64,000 nucleotides of DNA from the NCBI GenBank assembly GCA_017450275.1, contig JAFSVD010000039.1, positions 62,001 through 126,000 on the forward strand, given 5' to 3'. Origin of the DNA: Desulfovibrio sp. (GTDB lineage: Bacteria; Desulfobacterota; Desulfovibrionia; Desulfovibrionales; Desulfovibrionaceae). Of this stretch, positions 54,869 to 64,000 are shown one piece after another. The first letter of the stretch is position 1, and the number at the start of each line of letters is the position of its first letter. The position numbers and the translations under genes are program-made. A model generated the notes under the pieces. The model made no database searches. It was given only the letters and a program-made list of their open reading frames with translations, and was not told the origin of the DNA.

Positions 54869-57800
54869 TCAATTTTTTTGCGCAAGCATTGATCCAAAGT
54901 GCTTGGCAAAAAAGGCGTTCGCTATGAGGCGAGCACGATCCAAACACACATAGACAACAGGTGTTGTGTAGAGAGTGACGATTTGTCCAACGATCAGACC
55001 GCCCACAATCGTGATTCCCAAGGGCTGCCTCAGTTCAGCGCCATCACCTTGTCCTAAGGCTAAAGGAATGGCACCAAAGACCGCAGCAGCTGTCGTCATC
55101 ATAATCGGACGGAAGCGCAGTTTGCATGCCCGAAAGATGGCATTGGCAGAATCATAGCCTTTTGATCTGGTGGCATCGATGGCAAAATCAACCATCATAA
55201 TGGCATTCTTTTTAACGATTCCCGCCAAAAGCAAAATCCCAATAAGAGCAATCACACTGAATTCCTTTCCGCAACAGAAGAGCGCAAGCAGAGCTCCAAT
55301 GCCAGCGGAAGGAATGGTTGAGAGGATAGTGATGGGATGAATGAGACTTTCATAGAGAATACCAAGCACGATGTACAAAAAAAGAACCGCAGCAATAATC
55401 AAAATGATCTGACTGTTGAGACTATCAGAAAACATCTTTGCCGTTCCCTGAAAACTGCCGACAATTTTAGAGGGCATACCAAGAGAAAAGCGGGTTTCAT
55501 CGATCACGGTTTTTGCCTGGGAGAGAGAGACTCCAGGGGGAAGATTAAAGGATATGGTCACGGCGGCAAACTGTCCCTGATGGGCAACGCTCAAGGGAGC
55601 ATGGGATGGAGAGACCGTGGCAACACTTGTAAGCGGCACAAGACCATTGGTGCCCTTGACATAGATTTTGGCAAGGCTTTGGGGATCTTCAAGAAGCGGA
55701 GAAGCAAACTCCATAACAACCTTGTATTGATTCTTGTCAAGATAGATCGTTGAAATCTGACGTTGGCCAAAGGCATTGTTTAATGCGCTATCGACATCCC
55801 GCATGGATATGCCCAAAGCAGCCAAACGATCCCTATTGATGGTAAGCGCTGTTTCAAGCGCTCTGTCTTCAATATCGGTATCAACATCGCGCAAAAGGGG
55901 TTGTTTTGCGAGAGCTGCGTGGAGTTTTGCTGCCCATTCCTTGAGCGCACGCAGATCGTCAGCCTGCAGGGTATACTGGTATTGGGATCTGGCACTGCGT
56001 CCCCCCATCATAATATCTTGGGCTGGCATCATAAAAACCTGCAGTCCTGGTTCCTGGGAAACTTTGGCGCGAAGACGACCAATCACCGCAAGAATGCTGA
56101 CCTTGCGCTCTTTCAGCGGTTTTAAGGAAATAAAAAGTCCCCCGCCACCGCGATTGCCTGAAAAATGGGCAGAGACCTGACTCACCGCAGGATCTTCGCC
56201 GATCACACGAACAATACGCGTGAGTTTTTCTTCCATATTGAGAAAGGATGCGCTCTGATCGGTGCGCAATCCGCCCATGATAACCCCGGTGTCCTGGGTT
56301 GGGAAAAAGCCCTTGGGGATCATGATAAAGAGAACAATGTTGGCAACAATCACAGCAAGAAGAACGAGCAGGGTCAAAAAAGGATGCCTGAGAACAGTAT
56401 GAAGCGTTCGTAAATACCCTTTGTGCATCCACACAAATCCCCGCTCAAAGAGGCTGCCAAGAAGAGTGAGCAAATACATACTACGCTTTACTTCCTTGGT
56501 CTGGCTGTTCTTTGGATGCTTTTTGCCGAAGAGGTGCGCACACATCATCGGTGTAGTCATAAGAGATATCACCATGGAGAACAAGACCGCGCACGTTAAG
56601 ACAATAGCAAATTCCCTAAAGAGACGACCAATATAGCCCCCAAGCAAAAGGAGGGGCAAAAAAACAGCAACCAGCGAAAGGGAGATCGAAACAACCGTAA
56701 AGCCCACTTCTTTGGATCCCTGAATGGCTGCTTCTTTGGCGCTTTTGCCCATTTCATAATGACGCATACAGTTTTCAAGCACAACAATGGCATCATCAAC
56801 AACAAAACCCGTACTGACCGTTAACGCCATGAGCGAGAGATTGTCGAGGCTATAGCCAAGCACATACATAACCGCAAAGGTGGCAATCAACGATACCGGA
56901 GCAGCGACTGCGGGAATCAAGGTTGCCCGAATACTTTGGAGGAAAAAGAGCGTTACCAAGACAACCAGGATAACCGAAAGCACCAGGCTTTTTTCAACTT
57001 CATGGAGGGAAGAACGGATTGTGATGGAGCGATCGGTTCGAATATCGAGAGAAACACTGGAGGGCAACCAGGCCTGCAGCTGGGGCAAAAGCGTTTTGAT
57101 TCTGTCCACGGTTTCAATGATATTGCCGCCAGAGGCCAAAAAAACCAACAATAAAACAGAAGGTTGGCCGTTGGCGAGTGCCATGTTTCTGGCATTTTGC
57201 GTAGCAAGACTGACCTGCGCTATATCCCGAAGACGCACAATGGCTCTGCCGTTGTTGGCAACGATCAAATTTTCATAATCAGATACATCAGTCAGTTGGT
57301 CACTCGCGTCAAGAATCCAGAAATTACGGCTGTTTTCAAGCACTCCCTTGGGGATAAAGGCGTTGGCATTGACAAGCGCCTGACGGACGGTTTCAGTCGT
57401 AATGCCGCAGCGATTGAGACCGTCTGGATCGAGTTGTACGCGTATGGCTGGCATGGCACCGCCACCGATTGTGACCTCACCCACGCCCTGTATCTGCGAA
57501 AGTTTTTGTGCAAGAACCGTTGAGGCTAAATCATAGAGTTGCGCACGGCTGTGTAAAGGCGAGGTGAGCGAGCAAATGAGAATAGGAGCGCCTGCGGGAT
57601 TAAACTTTCGATAGGTTGGATTTGATGGCATGGTTGGGAGAATGCTGTGGGCTGCGGCAATGGCTGCTTGAATATCCCTTGCAGCACCGTCTGCATTGCG
57701 ATCTAAATCAAATTGCACAATGACATTGGTTTGCCCAAGACCACTTTTTGATGTCATCTCCGTGATACCAGCAATGCGCCCCATAGCGCGTTCAAGCGGC

Positions 57801-58030
57801 GTAGCAACGGTTGCTGCCATCGTTTCAGGACTGGCTCCTGGCAATTGCGCCCGCACCATGACAACAGGAAAATCAACCGAAGGGAGAGGGGCAACGGGCA
57901 GAAGACCAAAGGAGACGATACCAGCAAGAGCCAAGGCAAGCGTGAGCAAGGTTGTTGCCACCGGTCGCTCAATGCACAAGGCCGAAAACGTAAAGGAAAG
58001 GCGAAAGGCAGAATCAAAGGACTTTGACAC
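54869..58030 (-). CDS. RND multidrug efflux transporter, MdtC-like
   Basis: 1053 residues, full-length RND pump: 12 transmembrane segments with two large periplasmic loops. The conserved proton-relay acidic pair is in GFVVDDAIVVLEN (about residues 420-433). The N-terminus IERPVATTLLTLALALAG resembles MdtC. GTG start with AAAGGA six bases upstream. It is the third gene of the mdtABC-like operon and would form a heteromeric pump with the next transporter. Confidence 0.92.
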   Translation of the reverse strand: MSKSFDSAFRLSFTFSALCIERPVATTLLTLALALAGIVSFGLLPVAPLPSVDFPVVMVRAQLPGASPETMAATVATPLERAMGRIAGITEMTSKSGLGQTNVIVQFDLDRNADGAARDIQAAIAAAHSILPTMPSNPTYRKFNPAGAPILICSLTSPLHSRAQLYDLASTVLAQKLSQIQGVGEVTIGGGAMPAIRVQLDPDGLNRCGITTETVRQALVNANAFIPKGVLENSRNFWILDASDQLTDVSDYENLIVANNGRAIVRLRDIAQVSLATQNARNMALANGQPSVLLLVFLASGGNIIETVDRIKTLLPQLQAWLPSSVSLDIRTDRSITIRSSLHEVEKSLVLSVILVVLVTLFFLQSIRATLIPAVAAPVSLIATFAVMYVLGYSLDNLSLMALTVSTGFVVDDAIVVLENCMRHYEMGKSAKEAAIQGSKEVGFTVVSISLSLVAVFLPLLLLGGYIGRLFREFAIVLTCAVLFSMVISLMTTPMMCAHLFGKKHPKNSQTKEVKRSMYLLTLLGSLFERGFVWMHKGYLRTLHTVLRHPFLTLLVLLAVIVANIVLFIMIPKGFFPTQDTGVIMGGLRTDQSASFLNMEEKLTRIVRVIGEDPAVSQVSAHFSGNRGGGGLFISLKPLKERKVSILAVIGRLRAKVSQEPGLQVFMMPAQDIMMGGRSARSQYQYTLQADDLRALKEWAAKLHAALAKQPLLRDVDTDIEDRALETALTINRDRLAALGISMRDVDSALNNAFGQRQISTIYLDKNQYKVVMEFASPLLEDPQSLAKIYVKGTNGLVPLTSVATVSPSHAPLSVAHQGQFAAVTISFNLPPGVSLSQAKTVIDETRFSLGMPSKIVGSFQGTAKMFSDSLNSQIILIIAAVLFLYIVLGILYESLIHPITILSTIPSAGIGALLALFCCGKEFSVIALIGILLLAGIVKKNAIMMVDFAIDATRSKGYDSANAIFRACKLRFRPIMMTTAAAVFGAIPLALGQGDGAELRQPLGITIVGGLIVGQIVTLYTTPVVYVCLDRARLIANAFFAKHFGSMLAQKN

Positions 58031-58124
58031 AGGCGTTCCTTTGCATCAAATTGGCTACTGTTCACAAAAGTTGTGAAAGCGCATGCGCCTTCACCCAATC
58101 ACGCATCTTCACGATGTGAGTCCG

Positions 58125-61100
58125 TTATTCTGGTGTATTTTCCTTCGAAGACCACAACATCTTCAGTCGGTCAAACCAAAGATAGATGACGGGTGTGGTA
58201 AACAAGGTGAGAACTTGACTGACGAGAAGTCCTCCTATCATCGTCACCCCCAAAGGACGTCGAATCTCACATCCCATGCCGGATCCAATGACGAGAGGAA
58301 GGGCACCCAAGAGCGCTGCCATTGTTGTCATGAGAATGGGGCGTAGACGAAGCAGGCAGGCTTTTCTGATGGCCGCATGGGGAGACAAGCCTTCCTTGCG
58401 TTCAGCCCAAAGCGCAAAATCGATCAGCATAATGGCATTTTTCTTCACAATACCGATCAAGAGAATAATGCCAATGATGCCGGCAATCCCCAAATCCATA
58501 TGAAAGAGCGCTAAAGCCACAAGGGCTCCAACTCCAGCCGAGGGCAGGGTTGAGATAATCGTTATAGGATGTATATAGCTTTCGTATAAAATCCCTAGAA
58601 CAATATACACGGTCACAAGGGCTGCCAAAATCAACCATATCTGATCGGTGGCGGAGGTGCTAAAGGCCTTTGCCGCGCCTTGAAGCGCTAAACTCATCGA
58701 AGCCGGAAGCCCCAAACGCGCTTTTTCTTCTTCAATGGCATCCAAACAGGCGCCAAGCGATGCATTGGGCGCTATACCAAAAGAAATTGTCGCCATGGCG
58801 AACTGTCCCTGCCTGCCATAGGAGAGACGACTTGCTCGCTCAACCGGTCGAACCAGGACTGAAAGGGGCACGGTTTTGCCATCGCTCGACTTAACATAGA
58901 TGCTTTCAAGATCTTTTGGCCCTCGGCGAAACTCAGGAGCGACTTCAAGGACTACTTTATACTGGTTGGTTTGGGTAAAAATCGTGGAAATCTGCCGCTG
59001 GCCATAGGCATCGTAGAGGGCATTATCAATACTTTCCATGGAAATCCCAAGACTTCCAGCCATATCCCGATCAATATCGATCCACAATTGCCGCCCCTTG
59101 GCCTGGAGGTCGTGGGCAACATGGGCAAATTCGGGACGGTGAGAAAGCGCATCGCATACCTTGGGTACCCAGATCTCAAGCTCTTCTTGATTCAAGGCGT
59201 CGATAGAAAATTGATATTGAAAGCGAGAAACGCGATCCTCGATGGTTAAATCCTGGACAGGCTGGATAAAGAGCAAAAGACCTGGAAGCGTTGCGCCCTT
59301 GGCCATAAGGCGTTCGCAAACCTCATCTGCCCGATCGGAGCGCGCTGAAAGCTCCTTGAGCTTCATGGTCAAACGGGATGTCCCTGGACTTTGATTGGTG
59401 CCATCAACGCCGACAAAAAAAGCAATCGATTCCACGGCAGGATCGTCTAAAAGACAATCGGCAATCTCTCGTTGGCGCTTCGTCATGCCAAGAAAGGACG
59501 TATCCTGTGGGGATTCACAAATCCCCTGTATGATCCCTGTATCCTGCACAGGGAAAAAACCCTTGGGGATCCAGATATAGCAAAGGCACGTAAGTATGAG
59601 AGTCGCCAGAGCAACACAGAGTGTTGCCTTTTGATGGGATAAAATAAGATCGAGTTTTCCTTCATACCATCGCAAAAGAGCGGAAAAGAAAAGACCGTTC
59701 GTCGCACTAGGGGTTCTTTTGAGTATTGTTGCACAGAGCATAGGCGTCAATGTCAACGAAATAAGCCCTGAGAGTAAGATGGTAGCAGCGAGTGTTATGG
59801 CAAACTCCCGAAAGAGCCGTCCGGCAATCCCTCCCATACATAAAAGCGGAATTAAGACGGCAACCAGGGAGATGGTGAGTGAGACAATCGTAAAACCAAT
59901 CTGTCCGGCTCCTGTCAAGGATGCCTGGAGGGCATTTTGGCCTTCTTCGCGAAAACGCACGATATTTTCGATAACCACAATGGCATCATCGACAACAAAA
60001 CCCGTCGCGATCACCAAAGCCATCAAGGTCAAATTGTTCAGCGAATAGCCGGCGAGATACATGATACCACAGGAACCAATGAGGGAGAGCGGCACGGCAA
60101 CGGCGGGAATAAAGGTTGCTTGCATATCCCGCAAAAAAAGCCAGATGGCGAAAATAACCATGACAATGGAGAGCATAAGCTCTAACTGCACATCGTGCAC
60201 GGTTGCTCGGATACTTTCTGTTTTATCCGTGATCACAGAGACATGGATATTGCCTGGCAAGGTCTCAAGAATCGACGGCAAAACCGTGTGGATGCGCTCG
60301 GCAACAGCAATCACATTGGCTCCTGGCTGGCGCTGAATCGAAAGCAAAATGGCCTGGGTAAAGCTTGTTTTCGTCTCTTGCTTGTGGGCAACATAGGCTG
60401 CCAGACGAATATTTTCGGCATCTTCTTTCACTGTCGCTACATCGCGCAATCGCAAGGGAGCGCCATTTTTATAGCCAATGATCGTCTTGGCATAGTCCAA
60501 GGCACTCGTTAATTGATCGTTGGCATCGATACTGCTTGCTCTCTCCTTGCCGTCAAAACTGCCTTTGGAGCCATTGACATTGGCTGCGCTTATGGCTGTT
60601 CGAATATCAGCAAGCGTGAAACCAGCACTGGCTAAGACCTTGGGATTGACCTGAATACGCACAGCAGGGCGTTGACCGCCTGAAAGGGTGACAAGACCAA
60701 CACCCAGAATTTGAGAAATCTTTTGGGCAAGACGTGTGTCCGCAATATCTTCCAATTGCGTCATAGGCACATCATCGCTTGTCACGGCAATGGTCATAAT
60801 CGGCGGATCCGCTGGATTGACTTTATTATAGATGGGCGGACTGGGGAGGTCGTTTGGAAGAAGACTTCCTGCGGCATTAATCGCTGCCTGCACCTCCTGT
60901 TCTGCTGAATCCAATTCCTTGCTGAGTTCAAACTGCAAGGTGATCACTGAAGAACCGGCCGACGATTGGGAGAGCATCTGCGCAAGACCTGGCATGGAAC
61001 CAAATTGGCGCTCAAGCGGTGCTGTGACTTTGCGCACCATGACATCAGCACTGGCTCCAGGATACAAGGTCTGCACCTGAATAGTGGGATAGTCTATCTC

Positions 61101-61214
61101 AGGCAGTGCCGAAATCGGGAGGGCACGATAGCTCAGGATGCCAGCCAATAACAGGGCAAGCATGCACAAACTCGTTGCAACCGGTCGAAGGATAAAAAGC
61201 CGCGATATATTCAT
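58125..61214 (-). CDS. RND multidrug efflux transporter, MdtB-like
   Basis: 1029 residues, RND pump with the same architecture; GFVVDDAIVVIENIV carries the paired Asp, and the N-terminus LFILRPVATSLCMLALLLAG is MdtB-like. It probably heterotrimerises with the MdtC-like protein downstream. The gap of 94 bases between the two has no gene. Export of antibiotics, bile salts or metals is inferred from the family only. Confidence 0.92.
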   Translation of the reverse strand: MNISRLFILRPVATSLCMLALLLAGILSYRALPISALPEIDYPTIQVQTLYPGASADVMVRKVTAPLERQFGSMPGLAQMLSQSSAGSSVITLQFELSKELDSAEQEVQAAINAAGSLLPNDLPSPPIYNKVNPADPPIMTIAVTSDDVPMTQLEDIADTRLAQKISQILGVGLVTLSGGQRPAVRIQVNPKVLASAGFTLADIRTAISAANVNGSKGSFDGKERASSIDANDQLTSALDYAKTIIGYKNGAPLRLRDVATVKEDAENIRLAAYVAHKQETKTSFTQAILLSIQRQPGANVIAVAERIHTVLPSILETLPGNIHVSVITDKTESIRATVHDVQLELMLSIVMVIFAIWLFLRDMQATFIPAVAVPLSLIGSCGIMYLAGYSLNNLTLMALVIATGFVVDDAIVVIENIVRFREEGQNALQASLTGAGQIGFTIVSLTISLVAVLIPLLCMGGIAGRLFREFAITLAATILLSGLISLTLTPMLCATILKRTPSATNGLFFSALLRWYEGKLDLILSHQKATLCVALATLILTCLCYIWIPKGFFPVQDTGIIQGICESPQDTSFLGMTKRQREIADCLLDDPAVESIAFFVGVDGTNQSPGTSRLTMKLKELSARSDRADEVCERLMAKGATLPGLLLFIQPVQDLTIEDRVSRFQYQFSIDALNQEELEIWVPKVCDALSHRPEFAHVAHDLQAKGRQLWIDIDRDMAGSLGISMESIDNALYDAYGQRQISTIFTQTNQYKVVLEVAPEFRRGPKDLESIYVKSSDGKTVPLSVLVRPVERASRLSYGRQGQFAMATISFGIAPNASLGACLDAIEEEKARLGLPASMSLALQGAAKAFSTSATDQIWLILAALVTVYIVLGILYESYIHPITIISTLPSAGVGALVALALFHMDLGIAGIIGIILLIGIVKKNAIMLIDFALWAERKEGLSPHAAIRKACLLRLRPILMTTMAALLGALPLVIGSGMGCEIRRPLGVTMIGGLLVSQVLTLFTTPVIYLWFDRLKMLWSSKENTPE

Positions 61215-61437
61215 ACTACTTCTTCCAGACTGGCCAGATGGGAGAACACCTCATACAATCTTCTTTTGAGACGTTCTCATTGGTTGGAACCAGATCCTCT
61301 CAGCGCAGAGGGGCGTAAAAACACATACAAGCCCTTACCGCAGAGAATACGCTTTTGAATGTCTGCTTGGGATAGAGGAGATGCACCATACGGCGCTCTT
61401 CTTTGGGGCTACACTGAACAAGCCCACAACGATGCGC
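61215..61437. other. Gap between the adaptor and MdtB-like genes
   Basis: 222 bases. A weak CCTCT/AGAGG hairpin near 61295-61310; nothing convincing as gene or promoter. Confidence 0.35.
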
Positions 61438-62658
61438 TTACTCGGAGGCCTCTGCGATGGATTCTGCCATAGGGGTATCCGTGGTATTGGTGATGGAAAC
61501 CGATGCGCCGTCTCGCAATCGATCAACCCCATCGACCACCACCATTTCCTGAGCTTTCAGCCCTTCCGTCACAACAACAAGACGTGGCGTCTCAAGCCCA
61601 AGGCTCACCGTTCGAACATGGACTGTTCCTCGACTCGCGGGCCTAGCTTTGCCAGGGACGTCCTTTGAATCGTTCACCGTCTGGCGAACCACATAGACAT
61701 AGGTTCCCTTGGATCCGATCTGGATGGCAGCGGCAGGAACAGTGACGGCATTGCGCACGATATCCACACAGAGCCTGGCATTGACAAACTGATTGGGATA
61801 GAGCGATTTATCGGCATTGGCAAAACGCGCTTTCACCCGCACGGTTCCGGTTTCGGTATCGATTTCGTTATCCAGGGAGAGAAGCGCCCCCTTAGCCAAG
61901 AGATGCTTCTGCGCCCGATCCCAGGCCTGGACAACAATCGGTTTTGTCTTGGATGCGGCAACAGCCTTGATCACCAAAGACACTGTTGTTTCTGGGAGCG
62001 TAAACAAAATATCACAGGGGCTCACTTCGGTGATCCGCACAATGTCTGCATCGCTCGTTGTGATTTGATTGCCCACGTCCACTTTGCGAAGCCCTGTTAT
62101 CCCACTTGCAGGGGCTGTGATCCGACTGTATTCCAATTGCAGCCGCGCTGTCTCACAGGCCGCTCTGTCTGACACCACCGCCCCCTCGTATTGAGCAACA
62201 AGCGCCTTTTGTGTATCGTATTTCTGCCGTTCCACATAATCTCTTTGCACAAGACTTGCGTATCGCTCAAGATCGCGCTTGGCATTGGCCAATTGCGCCC
62301 GATCGCTCGCAAGCCGGCCTTCGGCCTCCTGTAAGGCTGCCCGAAACGGTCTCGGATCGATTTCAGCCAAGAGGTCGCCAGCACGGACATACTGCCCCTC
62401 CTGAAAATGGAGTTGCATCAATTGTCCTGTCACACGACTTTTTACCAAGACATCGCTTGAGGGCACAACGGTTCCTATCCCTTGCAAGAAATACGGCACA
62501 TCCTGCGAACGCGCCGTTGCTGTGCGAACCGGCACCGTGGCGCCACCCCGCATATCAGGCATGCCCCCTTTTTGGGACTTTGCCCGCACAAAGAAAAGAC
62601 AAAGACCAAGGATCACAATCCCAAGGACAATCCATCGAAGAACGCGTTTCATCCTCAT
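61438..62658 (-). CDS. Periplasmic adaptor (membrane fusion) protein, MdtA-like
   Basis: 406 residues. A single N-terminal anchor helix (RWIVLGIVILGLCLFFV), a lipoyl-like/coiled-coil section with VKSRVTGQLMQLHFQEGQYVRAGDLLAEID, long alpha-helical hairpin around 130-200, and beta-barrel and membrane-proximal domains. It bridges the pump to an outer-membrane channel, whose gene is not in the window. Start at 62658 (MRMKRVL) has GGGGAG upstream; a longer frame has no ribosome site. It leads the operon before the two RND genes. Confidence 0.9.
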   Translation of the reverse strand: MRMKRVLRWIVLGIVILGLCLFFVRAKSQKGGMPDMRGGATVPVRTATARSQDVPYFLQGIGTVVPSSDVLVKSRVTGQLMQLHFQEGQYVRAGDLLAEIDPRPFRAALQEAEGRLASDRAQLANAKRDLERYASLVQRDYVERQKYDTQKALVAQYEGAVVSDRAACETARLQLEYSRITAPASGITGLRKVDVGNQITTSDADIVRITEVSPCDILFTLPETTVSLVIKAVAASKTKPIVVQAWDRAQKHLLAKGALLSLDNEIDTETGTVRVKARFANADKSLYPNQFVNARLCVDIVRNAVTVPAAAIQIGSKGTYVYVVRQTVNDSKDVPGKARPASRGTVHVRTVSLGLETPRLVVVTEGLKAQEMVVVDGVDRLRDGASVSITNTTDTPMAESIAEASE

Positions 62659-64000
62659 GCACCAATCTCCCCTGCTTGCCTGTTTGTAGGGATCCCCTTT
62701 TACCAAATTCCAAGCCATAAACACATTTTTTGGGCAAACGCTCTCCCTGTCCTTTGTTTGCCCTTCTATGACCAAATACACCTCTCTGCCAAAGATGCTC
62801 TGTTCGCAGAGAGAAGAGATCACAAGCCCTGCTTCTCATTGCTTTTGCCTTGGAGCGCTCAGGTGCTAGCAATAGGCATCGCTGACCGCCCAAAGCGACG
62901 AAGTGTACTGCTCTGCAGGCTGTATAAGGAAAGAGCCTTTGTCACACCCATCCCCCACGCTTTTCCTGAGAACGTGCTTTCAATACAACACGATGCCCAA
63001 GCAAATACCTTCAACATCCTTGCTATCACGACAAATTTGTTTGTGACAGGGAGTATCGCTGCGTATTTGCACAATGAGCACAAAATACTTGCTGCCCCTT
63101 GGCTCCATCTGCTTTCATAGACTGCATAGATCCTATGAAGCAGTCCGACTTCTGCCATCCCCAAAAAACTTATCTCTCGTTTTGTGTCAGGGCAGGGGGA
63201 GAGCTTCGCTTCGTTGCTGCCATTTCGCACAAAGAAGAGCTCTACAGTGCTTCCTCTTGTGTGCTCGCCATACTGTCAGACCCCGACGAATCACCTTTGC
63301 TTTCGCTCTCTCCAATACCGAGACGCAATCACGTAAGGCGTCTGATAACGGCTTTCACACTCCATTGCCTACGTACAATTGTGCTTCTATCCACAAACGA
63401 AATCGTAACTATAAATGTGATTCCTGTGCGTACCCTTCCAATGACAACCCCATCAAAGCAATACACATATCGACGAAGTCGACACGATATCTCTCTCTGG
63501 TGACGCTCAGGAAAGGGAGAAAGAGTCTCTTTCTGCCGAAGTATCCTGGCGGAACGAAAAAACAGGCTTTGATCCCGGCCGTGTGTATGTGTTTTTTGGG
63601 GACTACAGCGAAGGAGTATGCTCTGGCATGAGACGGCAAGCCCCGACCCACAAGGGATACGAGTCTTTTGCCTTTCTCCCCCCCTCGTGGGGAGCAGAGA
63701 GGGGCCTTGCTTTCTCTTTTGGATTTCTCATCGAACCTAATGGAAGATGTGTAACAGCGTGACGCTTCGATGCACTGGCGTACTCTTTTCTTACGGGAGT
63801 CATCGCTTCAACAATCCTCAGAATGCGTTTGCCGTACTCTCTTGTCCTCCCGTCAATCGCTCTTACGCTGTCTCTCTCTCTTCATCGCCTTTATCTTTTT
63901 GGCTGCTTTCTTTTCAGACGAGCGTTTTTTGAGGAATCTGTTTATAGCCTACGCCTAAACCTCACGGCTTCGGCCTACAGCGCTTTCTCCTCTCTGCTAT
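62659..64000. other. Gene-poor terminal region
   Basis: About 1.3 kb with several overlapping open frames on both strands and no family recognised. CTCCCC...GGGGAG near 63691-63712 forms a GC hairpin. I could not find RNA genes, and none of the frames has a clear ribosome site plus conserved sequence. It may be decayed coding sequence or a long regulatory region of the efflux operon. Confidence 0.4.

Noticed and set aside
62482..63631. Open frames upstream of the efflux operon
   Set aside because: Overlapping on both strands, no conserved motif, and one overlaps the adaptor coding region.

Overview
The window reads like a chromosomal segment of a moderate-GC, Gram-negative, motile anaerobe, most likely a member of the Desulfovibrionales. 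The order thrS-infC-rpmI-rplT-pheS-(small gene)-pheT-merR-rpe-tkt, the very large acyl-CoA dehydratase-activase-like protein, the PxxKW cysteine-rich protein, a CX4C rubredoxin and the Rsm22-like protein all fit that placement. It is an inference from gene content, not a database result. Gene density is high; most genes have clear Shine-Dalgarno sites, and GTG and TTG starts are common.

Layout. 1-12.1 kb: rpmH at the edge, small envelope proteins (a lipoprotein and a VWA-OmpA protein), a shikimate-kinase-fold enzyme, a Bax-inhibitor-1 membrane protein, an RNB ribonuclease, murJ, a YdjM-like membrane protein, an Rsm22-like protein, an Fe-S/ASKHA protein and fliM. 12.1-12.9 kb: a hicBA toxin-antitoxin module ending at a strong terminator. 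12.9-20.3 kb (minus): a 1395-residue ASKHA/DUF2229 protein, a methyltransferase, a lysozyme-fold-like protein and pgk. 20.4-31.8 kb (minus): a hydrolase lacking its nucleophile, then tkt, rpe, merR, pheT, pheS, rplT, rpmI, infC and thrS, behind tRNA-Val(GAC). 32.1-44.2 kb (mostly plus): an SAH/MTA deaminase, PxxKW protein, uvrC, rubredoxin (minus), an M20 peptidase, mnmG, a PilZ protein, corC, lnt and prfB with its programmed frameshift. 44.2-52.1 kb: a degenerate GGDEF protein, a FlhG/MinD-type ATPase, dapA, mnmA, tatD (minus), a UDP-glucuronate decarboxylase, a PHP phosphoesterase (minus), a Trm112-like protein, yfcE and maf. 54.9-62.7 kb (minus): an mdtABC-type tripartite efflux operon. The last 1.3 kb shows no convincing gene.

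The most unusual structure lies between maf and the efflux operon (about 52.05-54.74 kb). It is a tandem array of about nine diverged units plus a decayed tenth. The units appear to be built from the 3' end of maf and its downstream terminator, and each ends in a hairpin-like sequence followed by a T-run on the plus strand. Three consecutive units are exactly 341 bp. Shorter units lack a roughly 100-bp module that carries its own hairpins. No gene, CRISPR or integron explanation fits.

A second repeat family has two copies (33.49-33.82 and 42.86-43.06 kb). One has about 19-bp imperfect terminal inverted repeats, like a MITE or IS remnant. Other points of interest are an apparent AUA start for infC inside the thrS end, a shikimate-kinase-like enzyme with altered substrate residues (possible homoserine kinase), and paired ASKHA activator proteins.
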